64,000 nucleotides of DNA from Pectobacterium carotovorum (GCA_016415585.1 CP066552.1:868001-932000); one strand, 5' to 3'. Counted from the first letter of the stretch, positions 12,738 to 23,494 are shown. A program made the numbers and translations. Notes: a model not told the origin generated them from the letters alone.

Positions 12738-12755
12738 CGCTTGAAATTGAAGTAA

Positions 12756-13283
12756 TCATTTCTTATTACGACTGGTTTTACTGGTACTCTCTCCGGCCAG
12801 CGAAGCCAGTCGTTCTAATATCTTTCTGAGTTTTTCCGGGCTGTTGCCTGCTAACGTCCTCAATGTCTCCGCACTTTGTTCACTCAACTGACGCAACGGT
12901 TTGTCGTCGGTATTTTCCGTCGCTGCAATGTCACTATTTTTCACGATTTCATGCCCTTTTGCGGCAAGCGTTGGATTAATCCTGATGTCGATTGAAGCCA
13001 ATGATGGTAGTATTTGTGCGCGTAATGCAGAGAGCAACGCAGGTTGTTCGTAACGTAACCGCATCAACCAACTGGCGTTGGCGGTTTCCAGTATTAGTAA
13101 ACCTTGCCGGTAATTAGCGACGCGGCACCATGGGTGCAACGGTGCAGGCAGTAATCCGCGTACGGCGCGGTTGAGTTTTAATAAGGCGATAGCGCGTTGT
13201 TGCACATCTTGTAGCGGGCCTTTACCCGACATGGATGCGCTATCAAACAGAAATTCCAGTGATTGTGGGCGGCTATCACGCAT
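12756..13283 (-). CDS. DUF721/DciA-like protein
   Basis: A 175-residue protein starting at MRDSRPQSLEF (ATG at 13283); an in-frame start farther upstream would run into secM. The N-terminal 100 residues resemble the DUF721 (DciA) domain: a helical segment with RAIALLKLNRAVRGLLPAPLHPWCRV, then GLLILETANASWLMRLRYEQPALLSALR. The rest is lower complexity and rich in charged residues. DciA is the helicase operator in many bacteria that lack DnaC; enterobacteria use DnaC, so the role here is unknown. It is divergent from secM (26 bases apart) and convergent with lpxC. Confidence 0.75.
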   Translation of the reverse strand: MRDSRPQSLEFLFDSASMSGKGPLQDVQQRAIALLKLNRAVRGLLPAPLHPWCRVANYRQGLLILETANASWLMRLRYEQPALLSALRAQILPSLASIDIRINPTLAAKGHEIVKNSDIAATENTDDKPLRQLSEQSAETLRTLAGNSPEKLRKILERLASLAGESTSKTSRNKK

Positions 13284-13309
13284 AGGCTTGGCTCCGGTGG
13301 ATGTTACTC

Positions 13310-13825
13310 GTGATTGGTATTCTAAATCGTTGGCGACAATTTGGCAGACGTTATTTCTGGCCGCATCTCTTATTAGGGATGGTCGCGGCGAGTCTTGGCC
13401 TGCCGACAAGCCTTAACGACTCACAGGATATCGCCTCACTCCCTAATTCAAGCTCCAGTGTTAGTCGCCAGAATAACGTATCGCTGAACCTTACCGATCT
13501 GGTCGCGCTGAAGGAAGCGCATCGGCGTTCGTCCTACAGCGTTGACTACTGGCATCAGCATGCGATTCGTACGGTAATTCGCCACCTTTCTTTTGCGTTG
13601 ACGACGCCACAGACGGCCAGTGCCCAGCAAGTTGACGATCTTCAACCTCATTCTCTGGTTTTGCTGGATACGCTAAATGCGTTGCTGACGCAGGATTCCC
13701 AGTATCCCTTTGTGATCTCCCCCCATGCTGGGCGCGTCACTTTTTATCCTCAGGCACACCATCAAATCGGCATCTGGCTTGCCCAAATCCGCGGCATCCG
13801 TGCAGGACCTTCTCTTATCAGCTGA
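13310..13825 (+). CDS. secM: SecM, secretion monitor / translation-arrest regulator of secA
   Basis: Secreted arrest peptide whose ribosome stalling exposes the secA ribosome binding site when Sec export is poor. A GTG start at 13310 gives MIGILNRWRQFG, matching MSGILTRWRQFG of E. coli, and lies 8 bases after GGTGGA; an ATG at 13301 has no usable spacing. A signal peptide (YFWPHLLLGMVAASLGLP) and the conserved YSVDYWHQHAIRTVIRHLSF block are present. The C-terminal arrest motif reads HQIGIWLAQIRGIRAGP: GIRAGP and W are kept, but the first Phe is His and Ile after Trp is Leu compared with E. coli. 171 residues. Confidence 0.9.
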   Translation: MIGILNRWRQFGRRYFWPHLLLGMVAASLGLPTSLNDSQDIASLPNSSSSVSRQNNVSLNLTDLVALKEAHRRSSYSVDYWHQHAIRTVIRHLSFALTTPQTASAQQVDDLQPHSLVLLDTLNALLTQDSQYPFVISPHAGRVTFYPQAHHQIGIWLAQIRGIRAGPSLIS

Positions 13826-13869
13826 AAGTGTAGTGGATAATTAGCTGAAGAAATTTCTCTCGTTTTTTG

Positions 13870-13917
13870 CTGAGTTTCTCAGTTTTTCGATGTTGTGTTG
13901 CCACTGGATACGTGGCA
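13870..13917 (+). promoter_or_regulatory. secM-secA intergenic hairpins
   Basis: Two inverted repeats lie in the 112-base spacer: CTGAG-TTT-CTCAG (13870-13882) and TGCCAC-7-GTGGCA (13899-13917). The second ends 20 bases before the secA ATG. In E. coli an RNA fold in this region hides the secA ribosome binding site until SecM stalls the ribosome; these repeats are candidates for the equivalent structure. Confidence 0.55.
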
Positions 13918-13937
13918 CTTGTGAGATTAAAATTATT

Positions 13938-16640
13938 ATGGTCATGAATATCCTAACCAAAATTTTTGGTAGCCGTAACGATCGTACGCTGCGTCGTATG
14001 CGTAAAAATGTTGATGTCATCAGTCGTTTAGAGCCAGAAATGGAAAAACTTTCAGATGAGGAACTGCAAGCGAAAACGCTGGAGTTCCGTGTTCGTCTGG
14101 AAAAAGGCGCGACGTTGGAGAGTCTGCTGCCGGAAGCCTTCGCCGTGGTGCGTGAATCCAGTAAGCGTGTATTTGGCATGCGCCACTTCGACGTGCAGCT
14201 TCTCGGCGGTATGGTACTGAACGAACGCTGCATCGCGGAGATGCGTACCGGTGAAGGTAAAACGCTGACGGCAACGCTGCCTGCGTACCTGAATGCGCTG
14301 ACGGGTCGTGGCGTACACGTGGTTACCGTGAACGACTATCTGGCACAGCGTGATGCCGAAAATAACCGTCCGTTGTTTGAGTTCCTTGGCCTGAGCGTTG
14401 GGATTAACCTGCCGGGAATGCCTGCTCCGGCGAAGCGTGAAGCGTATGCCGCAGACATCACCTACGGTACCAATAACGAATACGGTTTTGACTACCTGCG
14501 TGACAACATGGCGTTCAGCCCAGAAGAACGTGTACAGCGTAAATTGTACTACGCGCTGGTGGATGAGGTTGACTCCATCCTGATCGATGAAGCGCGTACG
14601 CCGCTGATCATTTCTGGCCCGGCTGAAGACAGCTCTGAGCTTTATATCAGCGTCAATAAAATCATCCCTCACCTGATCCGTCAGGAGAAAGAAGATTCTG
14701 ATACCTTCCACGGCGAAGGCCACTTCTCTGTTGATGAGAAAGCGCGTCAGGTTAACCTCACCGAACGTGGTCTGGTTCTGGTAGAAGAATTGCTGGTGAA
14801 AGAAGGCATTATGGAAGAGGGTGAGTCGCTGTACTCTCCGACCAATATTATGCTGATGCACCATGTTACCGCTGCGCTGCGTGCGCACGTGCTGTTTACC
14901 CGCGATGTGGACTACATTGTGAAAGACGGTGAAGTGATCATCGTCGACGAACACACTGGCCGTACCATGCAGGGACGTCGCTGGTCTGATGGTTTGCATC
15001 AGGCTGTAGAAGCGAAAGAGAAGGTGACTATTCAGAATGAAAACCAGACGCTGGCTTCCATTACCTTCCAGAACTACTTCCGCCTGTATGAAAAACTGGC
15101 CGGTATGACCGGTACGGCAGATACCGAAGCGTTCGAATTCAGCTCCATCTATAAGCTGGATACGATTGTGGTGCCGACTAACCGTCCGATGATTCGTAAA
15201 GACTTGCCTGACCTGGTCTACATGACCGAGCAGGAAAAAATCGATGCCATTATTGAAGATATCAAAGACCGCTCTGTAAAAGGCCAGCCTATTCTGGTCG
15301 GTACGATCTCCATTGAAAAATCAGAAGTGGTTTCTCAGGCGCTGGAAAAAGCGGGCATCAAACACAATGTGTTGAATGCGAAATTCCACGCCATGGAAGC
15401 GGACATCGTTGCACAGGCTGGTCAGTCTGGTGCGGTCACCATCGCGACCAACATGGCCGGTCGTGGTACGGACATCGTATTGGGTGGTAGCTGGCAGGCA
15501 GAAGTCGCACATCTGGAAAACCCAGATGACGCACAAATTGCAGAAATCAAAGCGGCCTGGAAAGTGCGCCATGATGCGGTGTTGGCTGCGGGTGGTTTGC
15601 ACATTATCGGTACAGAACGTCATGAATCTCGCCGTATCGATAACCAGCTGCGTGGTCGTTCCGGCCGCCAGGGGGATGCAGGTTCATCACGTTTCTATCT
15701 GTCGATGGAAGATGCGCTGATGCGTATTTTTGCCTCCGATCGCGTTTCCAACATGATGCGTAAACTGGGTATGAAACCGGGCGAAGCGATTGAGCACCCG
15801 TGGGTCACCAAGGCGATTGCTAACGCACAGCGCAAAGTGGAAAGCCGTAACTTTGATATTCGTAAACAGTTGCTGGAATACGATGATGTGGCGAACGATC
15901 AACGTCGTGCGATCTACACACAGCGTAACGAACTGCTGGATGTATCCGATATCAGTGAAACCATCACCAGTATTCGTGAAGATGTGTTTAAAGCGACTAT
16001 CGACAGCTATATTCCACCGGAATCTCTGGAAGAAATGTGGGATACGGAAGGTCTGGAACAGCGCCTGAAGAACGACTTCGATCTGGATATGCCAATCAAG
16101 GCGTGGCTGGATAAAGAGCCTGAGCTGCACGAAGAAACGCTGCGTGAACGTATTTTCCAGCACGCGCTTGAGGTTTATCATCGCAAAGAAGAAGTGGTTG
16201 GCACGGAAGTCATGCGCAACTTCGAGAAAGGCGTGATGCTGCAGACGCTGGATTCCTTGTGGAAAGAGCATCTGGCGGCAATGGATTACCTGCGTCAGGG
16301 CATCCATCTGCGTGGCTATGCACAGAAAGATCCGAAACAAGAATATAAGCGTGAGTCGTTCTCTATGTTTGCCGCGATGCTGGAATCACTGAAATATGAA
16401 GTGATTAGCACGCTGAGCAAAGTCCAGGTGAGAATGCCAGAAGAAATCGAAGCGCTGGAGCAGCAACGCCGTGAAGAAGCTGAGCGTTTGGCGCAGCAGC
16501 AACAGTTTAGCCATCAGGAAGAAGATAGCCTGAATACGGGTTCACCGGCGCAGGCAGACCGTAAAATTGGGCGTAACGATCCTTGCCCATGTGGTTCAGG
16601 CAAGAAATATAAGCAGTGCCACGGTCGCTTACAGAAATAA
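13938..16640 (+). CDS. secA: SecA, preprotein translocase ATPase
   Basis: Motor ATPase that drives preproteins through SecYEG. The start at 13938 ([21 protein letters not shown]) aligns residue for residue with the E. coli N-terminus and gives 900 residues against 901. Walker [22 protein letters not shown]-like motif [29 protein letters not shown] and [11 protein letters not shown] are present. The C-terminal zinc motif [17 protein letters not shown], which binds SecB and phospholipid, is intact. The ribosome binding site is weak, as expected if SecM controls its exposure. A terminator follows the stop. Confidence 0.98.
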   Translation: MVMNILTKIFGSRNDRTLRRMRKNVDVISRLEPEMEKLSDEELQAKTLEFRVRLEKGATLESLLPEAFAVVRESSKRVFGMRHFDVQLLGGMVLNERCIAEMRTGEGKTLTATLPAYLNALTGRGVHVVTVNDYLAQRDAENNRPLFEFLGLSVGINLPGMPAPAKREAYAADITYGTNNEYGFDYLRDNMAFSPEERVQRKLYYALVDEVDSILIDEARTPLIISGPAEDSSELYISVNKIIPHLIRQEKEDSDTFHGEGHFSVDEKARQVNLTERGLVLVEELLVKEGIMEEGESLYSPTNIMLMHHVTAALRAHVLFTRDVDYIVKDGEVIIVDEHTGRTMQGRRWSDGLHQAVEAKEKVTIQNENQTLASITFQNYFRLYEKLAGMTGTADTEAFEFSSIYKLDTIVVPTNRPMIRKDLPDLVYMTEQEKIDAIIEDIKDRSVKGQPILVGTISIEKSEVVSQALEKAGIKHNVLNAKFHAMEADIVAQAGQSGAVTIATNMAGRGTDIVLGGSWQAEVAHLENPDDAQIAEIKAAWKVRHDAVLAAGGLHIIGTERHESRRIDNQLRGRSGRQGDAGSSRFYLSMEDALMRIFASDRVSNMMRKLGMKPGEAIEHPWVTKAIANAQRKVESRNFDIRKQLLEYDDVANDQRRAIYTQRNELLDVSDISETITSIREDVFKATIDSYIPPESLEEMWDTEGLEQRLKNDFDLDMPIKAWLDKEPELHEETLRERIFQHALEVYHRKEEVVGTEVMRNFEKGVMLQTLDSLWKEHLAAMDYLRQGIHLRGYAQKDPKQEYKRESFSMFAAMLESLKYEVISTLSKVQVRMPEEIEALEQQRREEAERLAQQQQFSHQEEDSLNTGSPAQADRKIGRNDPCPCGSGKKYKQCHGRLQK

Positions 16641-16680
16641 TTGACTGCTGAATCCAGTGATTAAAATGTGATAAGTACAA

Positions 16681-16703
16681 GGGCGGTCATTGACCGCCTT
16701 TTA
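16681..16703 (+). terminator. Rho-independent terminator after secA
   Basis: GGCGGTC-ATT-GACCGCC stem (16682-16698) followed by TTTTACTT, 42 bases after the secA stop and 28 bases before mutT. Confidence 0.75.
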
Positions 16704-16730
16704 CTTGATAAGAACCTGATAGGAAGTGTC

Positions 16731-17126
16731 ATGACGCAAAAACAGTTATCCGTCGCGGTAGGCATCATCCGCAATGCGGAGCAGCAATATTTCATTGCTC
16801 GCCGCCCTGATGGCGTGCATATGGCAGGGATGTGGGAATTTCCCGGCGGTAAAGTTGAAGAGGGCGAAACGCCAGAGCAGGCGCTGATTCGTGAACTGCA
16901 TGAAGAAACGGGCATCGAGGCTAGCGCACCACAGGCGCTAAACGATAAAACGTTTTCTACGCCGGAGAGAATCATCACGCTTCATTTCTTTCTGGTTGAA
17001 ACGTGGCAGGGGGAACCCTATGGCCGGGAAGGTCAGGAATCTCGCTGGGTTAACGTAGACGAATTACGTGAGGAAGAATTTCCGCCAGCGAATGCGGAGA
17101 TGATCCGCTGGCTGAAATCGCTTTAA
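16731..17126 (+). CDS. mutT: MutT, 8-oxo-dGTP diphosphatase
   Basis: Nudix hydrolase that removes oxidised guanine nucleotides from the pool and so prevents A:T to C:G transversions. Start at 16731 (MTQKQLSVAVGIIRN), eight or so bases after AGGAAG; an upstream in-frame start lies before the secA terminator and is rejected. The Nudix box GGKVEEGETPEQALIRELHEETGI (family form GX5EX7REUXEEXGU) is complete. 131 residues, close to E. coli (129). It sits downstream of secA as in E. coli. Confidence 0.95.
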   Translation: MTQKQLSVAVGIIRNAEQQYFIARRPDGVHMAGMWEFPGGKVEEGETPEQALIRELHEETGIEASAPQALNDKTFSTPERIITLHFFLVETWQGEPYGREGQESRWVNVDELREEEFPPANAEMIRWLKSL

Positions 17127-17190
17127 TCTAGCTTTACTTTTTCCTGTCTGAAAGCCCCTGCCTGAAAACTATAGTGGCGAAACGTGGCCG

Positions 17191-17385
17191 TTAGCGCGTT
17201 TCGCTCCATTCTTCACTATCAGAAACCATATCATCACTTGGAATGCGCTTTTCTTCATCAGCCCATTCACCCAAATCGATGAGCTGACAGCGTTTGCTGC
17301 AAAATGGGCGATAGATGCTGGCAGCTTCCCAGATGACCGCCTGCTTGCAGGTTGGGCATTTTACTGTCGTAACTTCTGTTGTCAT
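17191..17385 (-). CDS. yacG: YacG, DNA gyrase inhibitor zinc protein
   Basis: Small zinc-ribbon protein; E. coli YacG binds GyrB and inhibits gyrase. The start [13 protein letters not shown] at 17385 gives 64 residues (E. coli 65); a GTG five codons upstream lacks a ribosome binding site. Four cysteine ligands are arranged as CPTC and CSKRC, followed by [16 protein letters not shown], the most conserved family segment. It is downstream of zapD on the same strand. Confidence 0.93.
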   Translation of the reverse strand: MTTEVTTVKCPTCKQAVIWEAASIYRPFCSKRCQLIDLGEWADEEKRIPSDDMVSDSEEWSETR

Positions 17386-17442
17386 AAGATTCTTTTTCAC
17401 TCTATTTGTGACTTAACACATTCTGGTTTGTCAGGGCTGAGT

Positions 17443-18195
17443 CTAGCAGCAGGCCAGTTCAAATGTTAAACGCGGAGGAATGTGGCCGTTTTCGCTATCT
17501 AATGGCAGAAAACGGATGGCATAGCGTGTCTTATGGCCGGAGATCTGCGGATAGAGCTGATGTACCTGTTCAAGGCGCAAACGTAGCAGGTCAGCATCGG
17601 AGGCATTGTCCTGAAAGAAACCGTTCAGGCTGGTCTGCGGGCGGAACGTGCCGGAGTGGCGGATCAGTTCCAGGATCATATCCAGCGCTTGTTTGAGCGG
17701 CGACAAGGAGTTAAGCCAGCCGGAAACCAATTTCTCACGCAGTTCCTGAGGTTGGTGCAGCCAGCTATGCAGAGTGGGTAGATCGAAACTACAGCATCCG
17801 CCGGGAATACCAAGGCGCTGGCGTACCATGCCAATCAGGCGATCTTCCCGTAAGAACTGCCCCATTCGTGGCGCGGCCATCAACGTACTAGCCAGATCTT
17901 TCAACTGGCGTCTCAGCGTATGGATGCGCTCCATGTCAACGCCCGGTACATCACTCCATTGCAGCAGTTTTTGCTGTTGCCGCTCCAGATCTTTCAGCAG
18001 CTCGGTACGGACATCTCCACGTTCCAGCACATCTAGCAGTTCGGCGATAGCACGAAAAAATGTCAGAGCGCCTCCCATATCGGTCAGGGAGTGGTTTTGA
18101 TGCAACTGCTGCAATAATGACTCGATACGCAACCAGGTACGTGTTTTTTCGTTCAGCGGGTATTCGAATAAAATCGTTGAGGGAGCGTCACTCAT
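17443..18195 (-). CDS. zapD: ZapD, FtsZ-bundling division protein
   Basis: Cytoplasmic protein that cross-links FtsZ filaments and stabilises the Z ring. The 250 residues are collinear with E. coli ZapD/YacF (247), with the signatures [33 protein letters not shown] and [18 protein letters not shown] and the C-terminal FELACC. The start overlaps the coaE stop by 8 bases, so coaE-zapD-yacG form one reverse-strand operon. Confidence 0.96.
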   Translation of the reverse strand: MSDAPSTILFEYPLNEKTRTWLRIESLLQQLHQNHSLTDMGGALTFFRAIAELLDVLERGDVRTELLKDLERQQQKLLQWSDVPGVDMERIHTLRRQLKDLASTLMAAPRMGQFLREDRLIGMVRQRLGIPGGCCSFDLPTLHSWLHQPQELREKLVSGWLNSLSPLKQALDMILELIRHSGTFRPQTSLNGFFQDNASDADLLRLRLEQVHQLYPQISGHKTRYAIRFLPLDSENGHIPPRLTFELACC

Positions 18196-18814
18196 TCTTA
18201 GTCATCCTGTCGGCTGCGGAGGCGGCGAGCTCCAGGTACTGGCGGTGTAATTCCGCAACCTGTGGAGCCAGCTCGTTCGGGCAGCGACTGTTATCAATAA
18301 TATCATCGGCATAAGCCAGGCGCTGTTCTCGGGTAGCCTGTGCTGCCAGTATGTTTTCTGCTTGCTGCCGACTGATGCCATCGCGAGCTAGCGTGCGTGC
18401 AAGCTGTGTTTCTTTGTCTACATCAACGACCAGAATGCGCTGTGCCCGCCGTTGTAAACCGTTCTCCACCAGTAAAGGGACGACCCACAGAATGTACGGT
18501 GCGGATGCAGCCTGAAACTGGGCCTGTGTTTCCTGATGGATCAACGGGTGGAGTAAATTATTCAGCCACTGTTTCTCCTCCGGTGAGGAAAAAATCCGTT
18601 GGCGTAGTGCGGCACGATCCAATGAACCATCGGTATTGAGCATAGCGTCGCCAAACCGGAGCCTGATGGCATCCAGTGCGGGTTTCCCAGGCTCGACTAC
18701 CTGACGCGCGATGATATCCGCATCAACGATAGTGGCCCCTAATTTGGCAAATTCATCAGCAACGGTGCTTTTTCCGCTGCCGATACCGCCCGTTAAGGCT
18801 ACGATGTATGTCAT
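18188..18814 (-). CDS. coaE: CoaE, dephospho-CoA kinase
   Basis: Cytoplasmic kinase for the last step of coenzyme A synthesis, phosphorylating the 3'-OH of dephospho-CoA. P-loop [14 protein letters not shown] at residues 8-21, [17 protein letters not shown] and the lid region [20 protein letters not shown] are present. 208 residues against 206 in E. coli. It is the first gene of the coaE-zapD-yacG set. Confidence 0.96.
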   Translation of the reverse strand: MTYIVALTGGIGSGKSTVADEFAKLGATIVDADIIARQVVEPGKPALDAIRLRFGDAMLNTDGSLDRAALRQRIFSSPEEKQWLNNLLHPLIHQETQAQFQAASAPYILWVVPLLVENGLQRRAQRILVVDVDKETQLARTLARDGISRQQAENILAAQATREQRLAYADDIIDNSRCPNELAPQVAELHRQYLELAASAADRMTKNE

Positions 18815-19178
<364 letters not shown>

Positions 19179-19232
19179 CGCTTAGTAACAATACTGAGCA
19201 TTCCGCCGTCACTAACCAGGAACTCGAACCTC

Positions 19233-20249
19233 ATGCGTATTGAAGAAGATTTAAAGTTAGGCTTTAAAGACGTTCTCATCCGGCCAAAGCGTTCGACGCT
19301 GAAAAGCCGCTCCGACGTTGAACTGGAACGTCAATTCACCTTCCTCCATGCTGGCGGCAACTGGTCCGGCGTACCGATTATCGCAGCCAATATGGATACT
19401 GTCGGTACGTTTAGTATGGCGGAGGTGCTGGCCTCTTTTGATGTTCTGACGGCTGTCCATAAACACTATTCTGTCGAGCAATGGTCTCAGTTTGTGCAAC
19501 GCACACCGGCATCGGTATTGCGCCATGTGATGGTCTCGACCGGGACATCTGAGGCTGATTTCATCAAGTTAAAGCAAATCTTAGCGTTGTCGACTGAGCT
19601 GAAATTTATCTGTATTGATGTGGCCAATGGTTATTCCGAGCACTTTGTCACGTTCCTGCAAAAAGCACGCGAGGCTTGCCCAGACAAAGTTATCTGTGCT
19701 GGAAACGTCGTGACCGGTGAAATGGTGGAAGAGCTTATCCTCTCCGGCGCGGATATCGTGAAAGTTGGCATTGGCCCAGGTTCTGTCTGCACGACGCGCG
19801 TTAAAACGGGTGTCGGTTACCCTCAGCTTTCTGCCGTGATCGAATGCGCCGATGCAGCACATGGCCTCGGTGGACAAATCGTGAGCGACGGCGGATGCGC
19901 CATGCCGGGCGATGTCGCGAAAGCATTTGGCGGCGGAGCCGATTTCGTCATGCTGGGCGGTATGTTGGCAGGACATGATGAATGTGAAGGCACTATCGTT
20001 GAAGAAAACGGTGAGAAAATGATGCTGTTCTACGGCATGAGTTCTGCATCCGCGATGGAACGTCATGTTGGCGGCGTAGCGGAGTATCGTGCCGCAGAAG
20101 GAAAAACCGTGAAATTGCCTCTGCGTGGTCCGGTAGACAATACCGTACGCGATATTCTTGGCGGACTGCGATCGGCCTGTACCTATGTCGGAGCATCCCG
20201 TTTGAAAGAGCTGACGAAGCGTACAACGTTTATCCGCGTGGCCGAGTAG
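19233..20249 (+). CDS. guaC: GuaC, GMP reductase
   Basis: NADPH-dependent reductase converting GMP to IMP and ammonia, linking guanine and adenine nucleotide pools. The start at 19233 ([21 protein letters not shown]) matches E. coli; upstream in-frame sequence belongs to the ERIC element. The active-site loop [15 protein letters not shown] holds the catalytic Cys, and [15 protein letters not shown] and [15 protein letters not shown] are family segments. 338 residues, a little shorter than E. coli (347) at the C-terminus. Confidence 0.97.
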   Translation: MRIEEDLKLGFKDVLIRPKRSTLKSRSDVELERQFTFLHAGGNWSGVPIIAANMDTVGTFSMAEVLASFDVLTAVHKHYSVEQWSQFVQRTPASVLRHVMVSTGTSEADFIKLKQILALSTELKFICIDVANGYSEHFVTFLQKAREACPDKVICAGNVVTGEMVEELILSGADIVKVGIGPGSVCTTRVKTGVGYPQLSAVIECADAAHGLGGQIVSDGGCAMPGDVAKAFGGGADFVMLGGMLAGHDECEGTIVEENGEKMMLFYGMSSASAMERHVGGVAEYRAAEGKTVKLPLRGPVDNTVRDILGGLRSACTYVGASRLKELTKRTTFIRVAE

Positions 20250-20358
20250 GAAAACCGTATTTTCAACGGATAGCTGCCGCTGTTACGCTCCGTCTATTTT
20301 GCTGTTAGCGAGGGCGTGCGGCCTAACGTGTAAACGTTGTCGTGCTGTATTGGTCGGT

Positions 20359-21564
20359 TCAGGCACCGGCCAATACATTCCCCAACTGGAAGATAGGCAA
20401 ATACATGCCAATCACCAGTGCCCCGACCATCCCCCCGACGACCATCATCAGCAACGGTTCCAGCGTTTGTGTCAGCATGTCTGCCTGCTGTTGTACCCGA
20501 CCCTCATGCCATTCTGCCAGTTGTGTAAAGATCGCATCCAACGCACCCGTTTCTTCTCCCACGCGAATTAACTGCGGGCAAGGCGCTGGGAACAGAGAGG
20601 CATGATGCTGTGTGGCATGGTATAGCGACGTGCCCTGATGCAGTTGCGCTTGTATTTGTTGAATCGCGGTCTGATAAAGCGGATGACGGATTGTCGCGGC
20701 GGCATCAAGCCCTTCCGGGAGCGTCAAACCGGCATGCTGCGTCATGGCAAGAATATGGAATATCTGGTTCAGCGATTTACCGCGTAGCAGGTTGGATACG
20801 ATAGGAAGCTTCAGCAGCCACTCTTGCTCTCGGGTTTTCCATAATGGCCGTTTCTGTCTCAAGCGGGCATACCCCACTATCAGGCCACTGAGTACCAGCA
20901 ACCCAATGAATCCGTAGTCAGTGATTATCCCTGCCAGATTAAGCAACTGTCGGGTAAACCACGGCAACGGCGTATCGAACGAGGAATAAAGCATCGCAAA
21001 CTCGGGCAGAACCAGCGTCAGCATCATCATGCTGACCACTATGGCAATTGCCAAAACAAAGCAGGGGTAGCGTAGTGCTTTGATGACTTTCTGTTGCAGC
21101 CTGGACTGTTTTTCTTGCTGCTGAGCGAGCTGTAGGCAGCATTCGTCTAGCTTCCCGGTCAATTCGCCGACGGCAATGAGGGAACGATACAGAACGGGAA
21201 AGATATGCGGGTATTCCTGTAACGCCTCAGAGAACGAATTTCCCTGAGCAACATGGGTACGAACATCCCGTAATACGCAACGCCAGCCGGGGCGTTCATG
21301 CTGTTCCGACACCAGTTTTAATGCTTCCAGCAGCGGTAATCCGGCTTGTAGCAGGGCAGCGAGCTGTTTGATTAACTCGCCTAGCTGTTCACGTTTCCAG
21401 TCGCGTAGCGACAGATAATGGCCAGCTTTTACAAGAAGCGGCTGGTAGCCCTGTGCAATTAGACTGGCATAGGCGTGCTGGCGATGTGTGCTAATGAGTT
21501 CTCCATCGATAAATTCGCCCTCGGACGTGATGGCCTGCCAGTGATATAAGCGCTGTAGCCTCAT
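20359..21564 (-). CDS. hofC: HofC, type IV pilus/type II secretion-like membrane platform protein
   Basis: Polytopic inner-membrane protein of the PilC/GspF family, the platform on which a PilB-type ATPase acts. Two F-domains are visible: ...LIKQLAALLQAGLPLLEALKLV... near residue 70 and ...FHILAMTQHAGLTLPEGLDAA... near 270, each followed by hydrophobic segments, with LLMMVVGGMVGALVIGMYLPIF at the C-terminus. 401 residues. It overlaps hofB by four bases and has a strong AGGAGGAG site. The ppdD-hofB-hofC order is as in E. coli, where expression is normally very low. Confidence 0.93.
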   Translation of the reverse strand: MRLQRLYHWQAITSEGEFIDGELISTHRQHAYASLIAQGYQPLLVKAGHYLSLRDWKREQLGELIKQLAALLQAGLPLLEALKLVSEQHERPGWRCVLRDVRTHVAQGNSFSEALQEYPHIFPVLYRSLIAVGELTGKLDECCLQLAQQQEKQSRLQQKVIKALRYPCFVLAIAIVVSMMMLTLVLPEFAMLYSSFDTPLPWFTRQLLNLAGIITDYGFIGLLVLSGLIVGYARLRQKRPLWKTREQEWLLKLPIVSNLLRGKSLNQIFHILAMTQHAGLTLPEGLDAAATIRHPLYQTAIQQIQAQLHQGTSLYHATQHHASLFPAPCPQLIRVGEETGALDAIFTQLAEWHEGRVQQQADMLTQTLEPLLMMVVGGMVGALVIGMYLPIFQLGNVLAGA

Positions 21565-23045
21565 TTCTCCTCCTGATTCATTGGCCGCTCATCGCCCACC
21601 ACACGGTAGACTTCAGCAAGTGAGGTCAGGCCATCGTTGACCAACTCAAGCCCTGCGGTCAGCAACGTTGGAAAACCTGAGTTGTGAGACAGTGAGGATA
21701 ACTTCCCTGTGCTGGCGTTGCCCGCCAGCGCTGCCTGAAAATCTGGCGTGATAGGCAATAACTCATAGAGCGCGACGCGGCCATAGTAGCCAGAAAAACA
21801 GTGGCTACAGCCGCGGGCTTGCCAATGGCGCAGTGGCCCTTGCCATACGTCGTGTGGCAGTGAAAGCAGCGGTTCTCCTGGGGTTTTACAGTGCGGGCAT
21901 AGCCGACGTACAAGGCGTTGGGCAATGATGAGTTTTAGCGCCGCAGCTAACAGGTAACCGGGGATGCCGAGATGACTGAGTCGAGTTAACGTGTCTACGG
22001 CAGAATTGGTGTGCAGTGTGGACATGACTAGGTGGCCGGTTTGTGCGGCTTTTACCGCAATTTCTGCGGTTTCGGCATCGCGTATTTCACCGATCATAAT
22101 GACGTCTGGATCCTGCCGCAGCAGCGCTCGTAAAATGCGGCCAAAGCCCAGTTCGGCTTTAGGATTGATTGCCGTTTGGTTGATTCCCTCCAGGGGAATT
22201 TCAACCGGATCTTCTACGCTACAGATATTGCGGCTGCACTCGTTTAGCCAACGTATCGCGCTGTAAAGTGTGACGGTTTTTCCACTGCCCGTTGGGCCCG
22301 TGACTAACAGCATTCCCTGTGAGGCGCTCAGCACGCTAATCACTTGCTGTAACGCCTTTGCAGTGAGCCCGAGTTTATCCAGCGCCAGCTCCTGCTGATG
22401 CGTTTGCAAGATACGCAGTACGACTTTTTCTCCCTGTTGCACGGGCAGCGTAGCGATGCGCAACGAATAGGCTTGTTGATCCAGCGTCAGGCTGAATTGA
22501 CCGTCCTGCGGCAATCGCCGTTCGGCGATGTTCAGCTTACCCATGATTTTCAGCCGCGCGGTAATTCGGTTCGTCAGTTCGGGAGGCGGTGCGGATATGG
22601 CCTGTAGCACGCCGTCGATGCGTAGACGTACGCGATAGCTGTCGAGTAACGGCTCAAAGTGGATATCAGAGGCACGCCGCTGAACGGCGAGACGCAGCGT
22701 TTGATGGATAAACTGTGCCACGGGGGAATCGTCGTCATGATCCTGTTGCCCGGCGCTGTTGTGATAACTGCTGTTATAAGTGCCGGCATGGTAGGTTTCT
22801 GTGGGCTCAGCAACGGCGTTCACCGGGTTAAGCTGCTGTTCCATTCTGGCCTGTGGCCATTGCTCCACCATAATGCGGCGATTGCTGGCGAAACGCAGCG
22901 CGGAAATCATTTCCGCAGAAGGGGACGCCGTGACGGCGACCGATAGCGTTTGTTCATCGAGGCTGAGCAACAGGGCCTGATAACGTCGGCACAGCGTCTG
23001 TAATTCGCTGAGCGTATGCTCGGAGGAGAAGGAAGAATCTGTCAT
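21561..23045 (-). CDS. hofB: HofB, type IV pilus assembly ATPase (PilB/GspE family)
   Basis: Cytoplasmic secretion ATPase that would power pilin assembly. An N-terminal domain of about 130 residues precedes the RecA-like core with Walker A TGPTGSGKTVTLYSAI, the Asp box and Walker B DPDVIMIGEIRDAETAEIAVKAAQTGH, and a zinc-binding RRLCPHCKTPG...ARGCSHCFSGYYGR segment. 494 residues, longer than E. coli HofB (461), mostly from a low-complexity stretch (YHAGTYNSSYHNSAGQQDHDDD) near residues 85-106. It lies two bases after ppdD. Confidence 0.94.
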   Translation of the reverse strand: MTDSSFSSEHTLSELQTLCRRYQALLLSLDEQTLSVAVTASPSAEMISALRFASNRRIMVEQWPQARMEQQLNPVNAVAEPTETYHAGTYNSSYHNSAGQQDHDDDSPVAQFIHQTLRLAVQRRASDIHFEPLLDSYRVRLRIDGVLQAISAPPPELTNRITARLKIMGKLNIAERRLPQDGQFSLTLDQQAYSLRIATLPVQQGEKVVLRILQTHQQELALDKLGLTAKALQQVISVLSASQGMLLVTGPTGSGKTVTLYSAIRWLNECSRNICSVEDPVEIPLEGINQTAINPKAELGFGRILRALLRQDPDVIMIGEIRDAETAEIAVKAAQTGHLVMSTLHTNSAVDTLTRLSHLGIPGYLLAAALKLIIAQRLVRRLCPHCKTPGEPLLSLPHDVWQGPLRHWQARGCSHCFSGYYGRVALYELLPITPDFQAALAGNASTGKLSSLSHNSGFPTLLTAGLELVNDGLTSLAEVYRVVGDERPMNQEEK

Positions 23046-23047
23046 GA

Positions 23048-23494
23048 TTAGCCTGCCGTATTATCAAAACGGAAAACGTCCTGACAGGCAGATTGTAGGC
23101 TCTCTGCGTTGTCATCCGTGGCACAGTTTTTCGTCCAGCGTGAAGCGCCGATTTCGGTATCCCACGCTGGTGTCAGAATAACGCGCAGCCCTTGCAGAGT
23201 GGATTGTCCAGTCAGCGTAATCACCCCTTGAGTGACGCTAACGGCGCTGACATAGCGTGAAGATTTGCTGCCCGGTATTCCCTGATTACCTGCATTGCAG
23301 GCCGTAAAAGCGGCATTTTCCAGACCACAGAGATCGACTGGCGTTTTATAAGACACCATGGTCTGCAGCATGTCAGTCAGCGCTGCTTTTTGCAGATAGC
23401 TTTGATAAGCCGGTACGCCAATAGCGCTGAGGATGGCGACGATCGCAATGACGATCATCAGCTCAATCAGCGTAAATCCTTGTTGTTTTATCAT
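23048..23494 (-). CDS. ppdD: PpdD, type IV prepilin
   Basis: Major prepilin-like protein. Start at 23494 (MIKQQGFTLIELMIVIAIVAILSAIGVPAY); an upstream in-frame start is rejected because the short basic leader ending in G before FTLIE is exactly a class III prepilin signal, cut by PilD after Gly. Glu5 of the mature form is present, and two C-terminal cysteine pairs fit a D-region disulphide. 148 residues against 146 in E. coli, with RYVSAVSVTQGVITLTGQSTL strongly alike. Confidence 0.95.
   Translation of the reverse strand: MIKQQGFTLIELMIVIAIVAILSAIGVPAYQSYLQKAALTDMLQTMVSYKTPVDLCGLENAAFTACNAGNQGIPGSKSSRYVSAVSVTQGVITLTGQSTLQGLRVILTPAWDTEIGASRWTKNCATDDNAESLQSACQDVFRFDNTAG

Noticed and set aside
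17177..17204. GCGAAACG/CGTTTCGC inverted repeat at the mutT-yacG junction
   Set aside because: Overlaps the yacG stop and has no T-tract; too weak to call a terminator.
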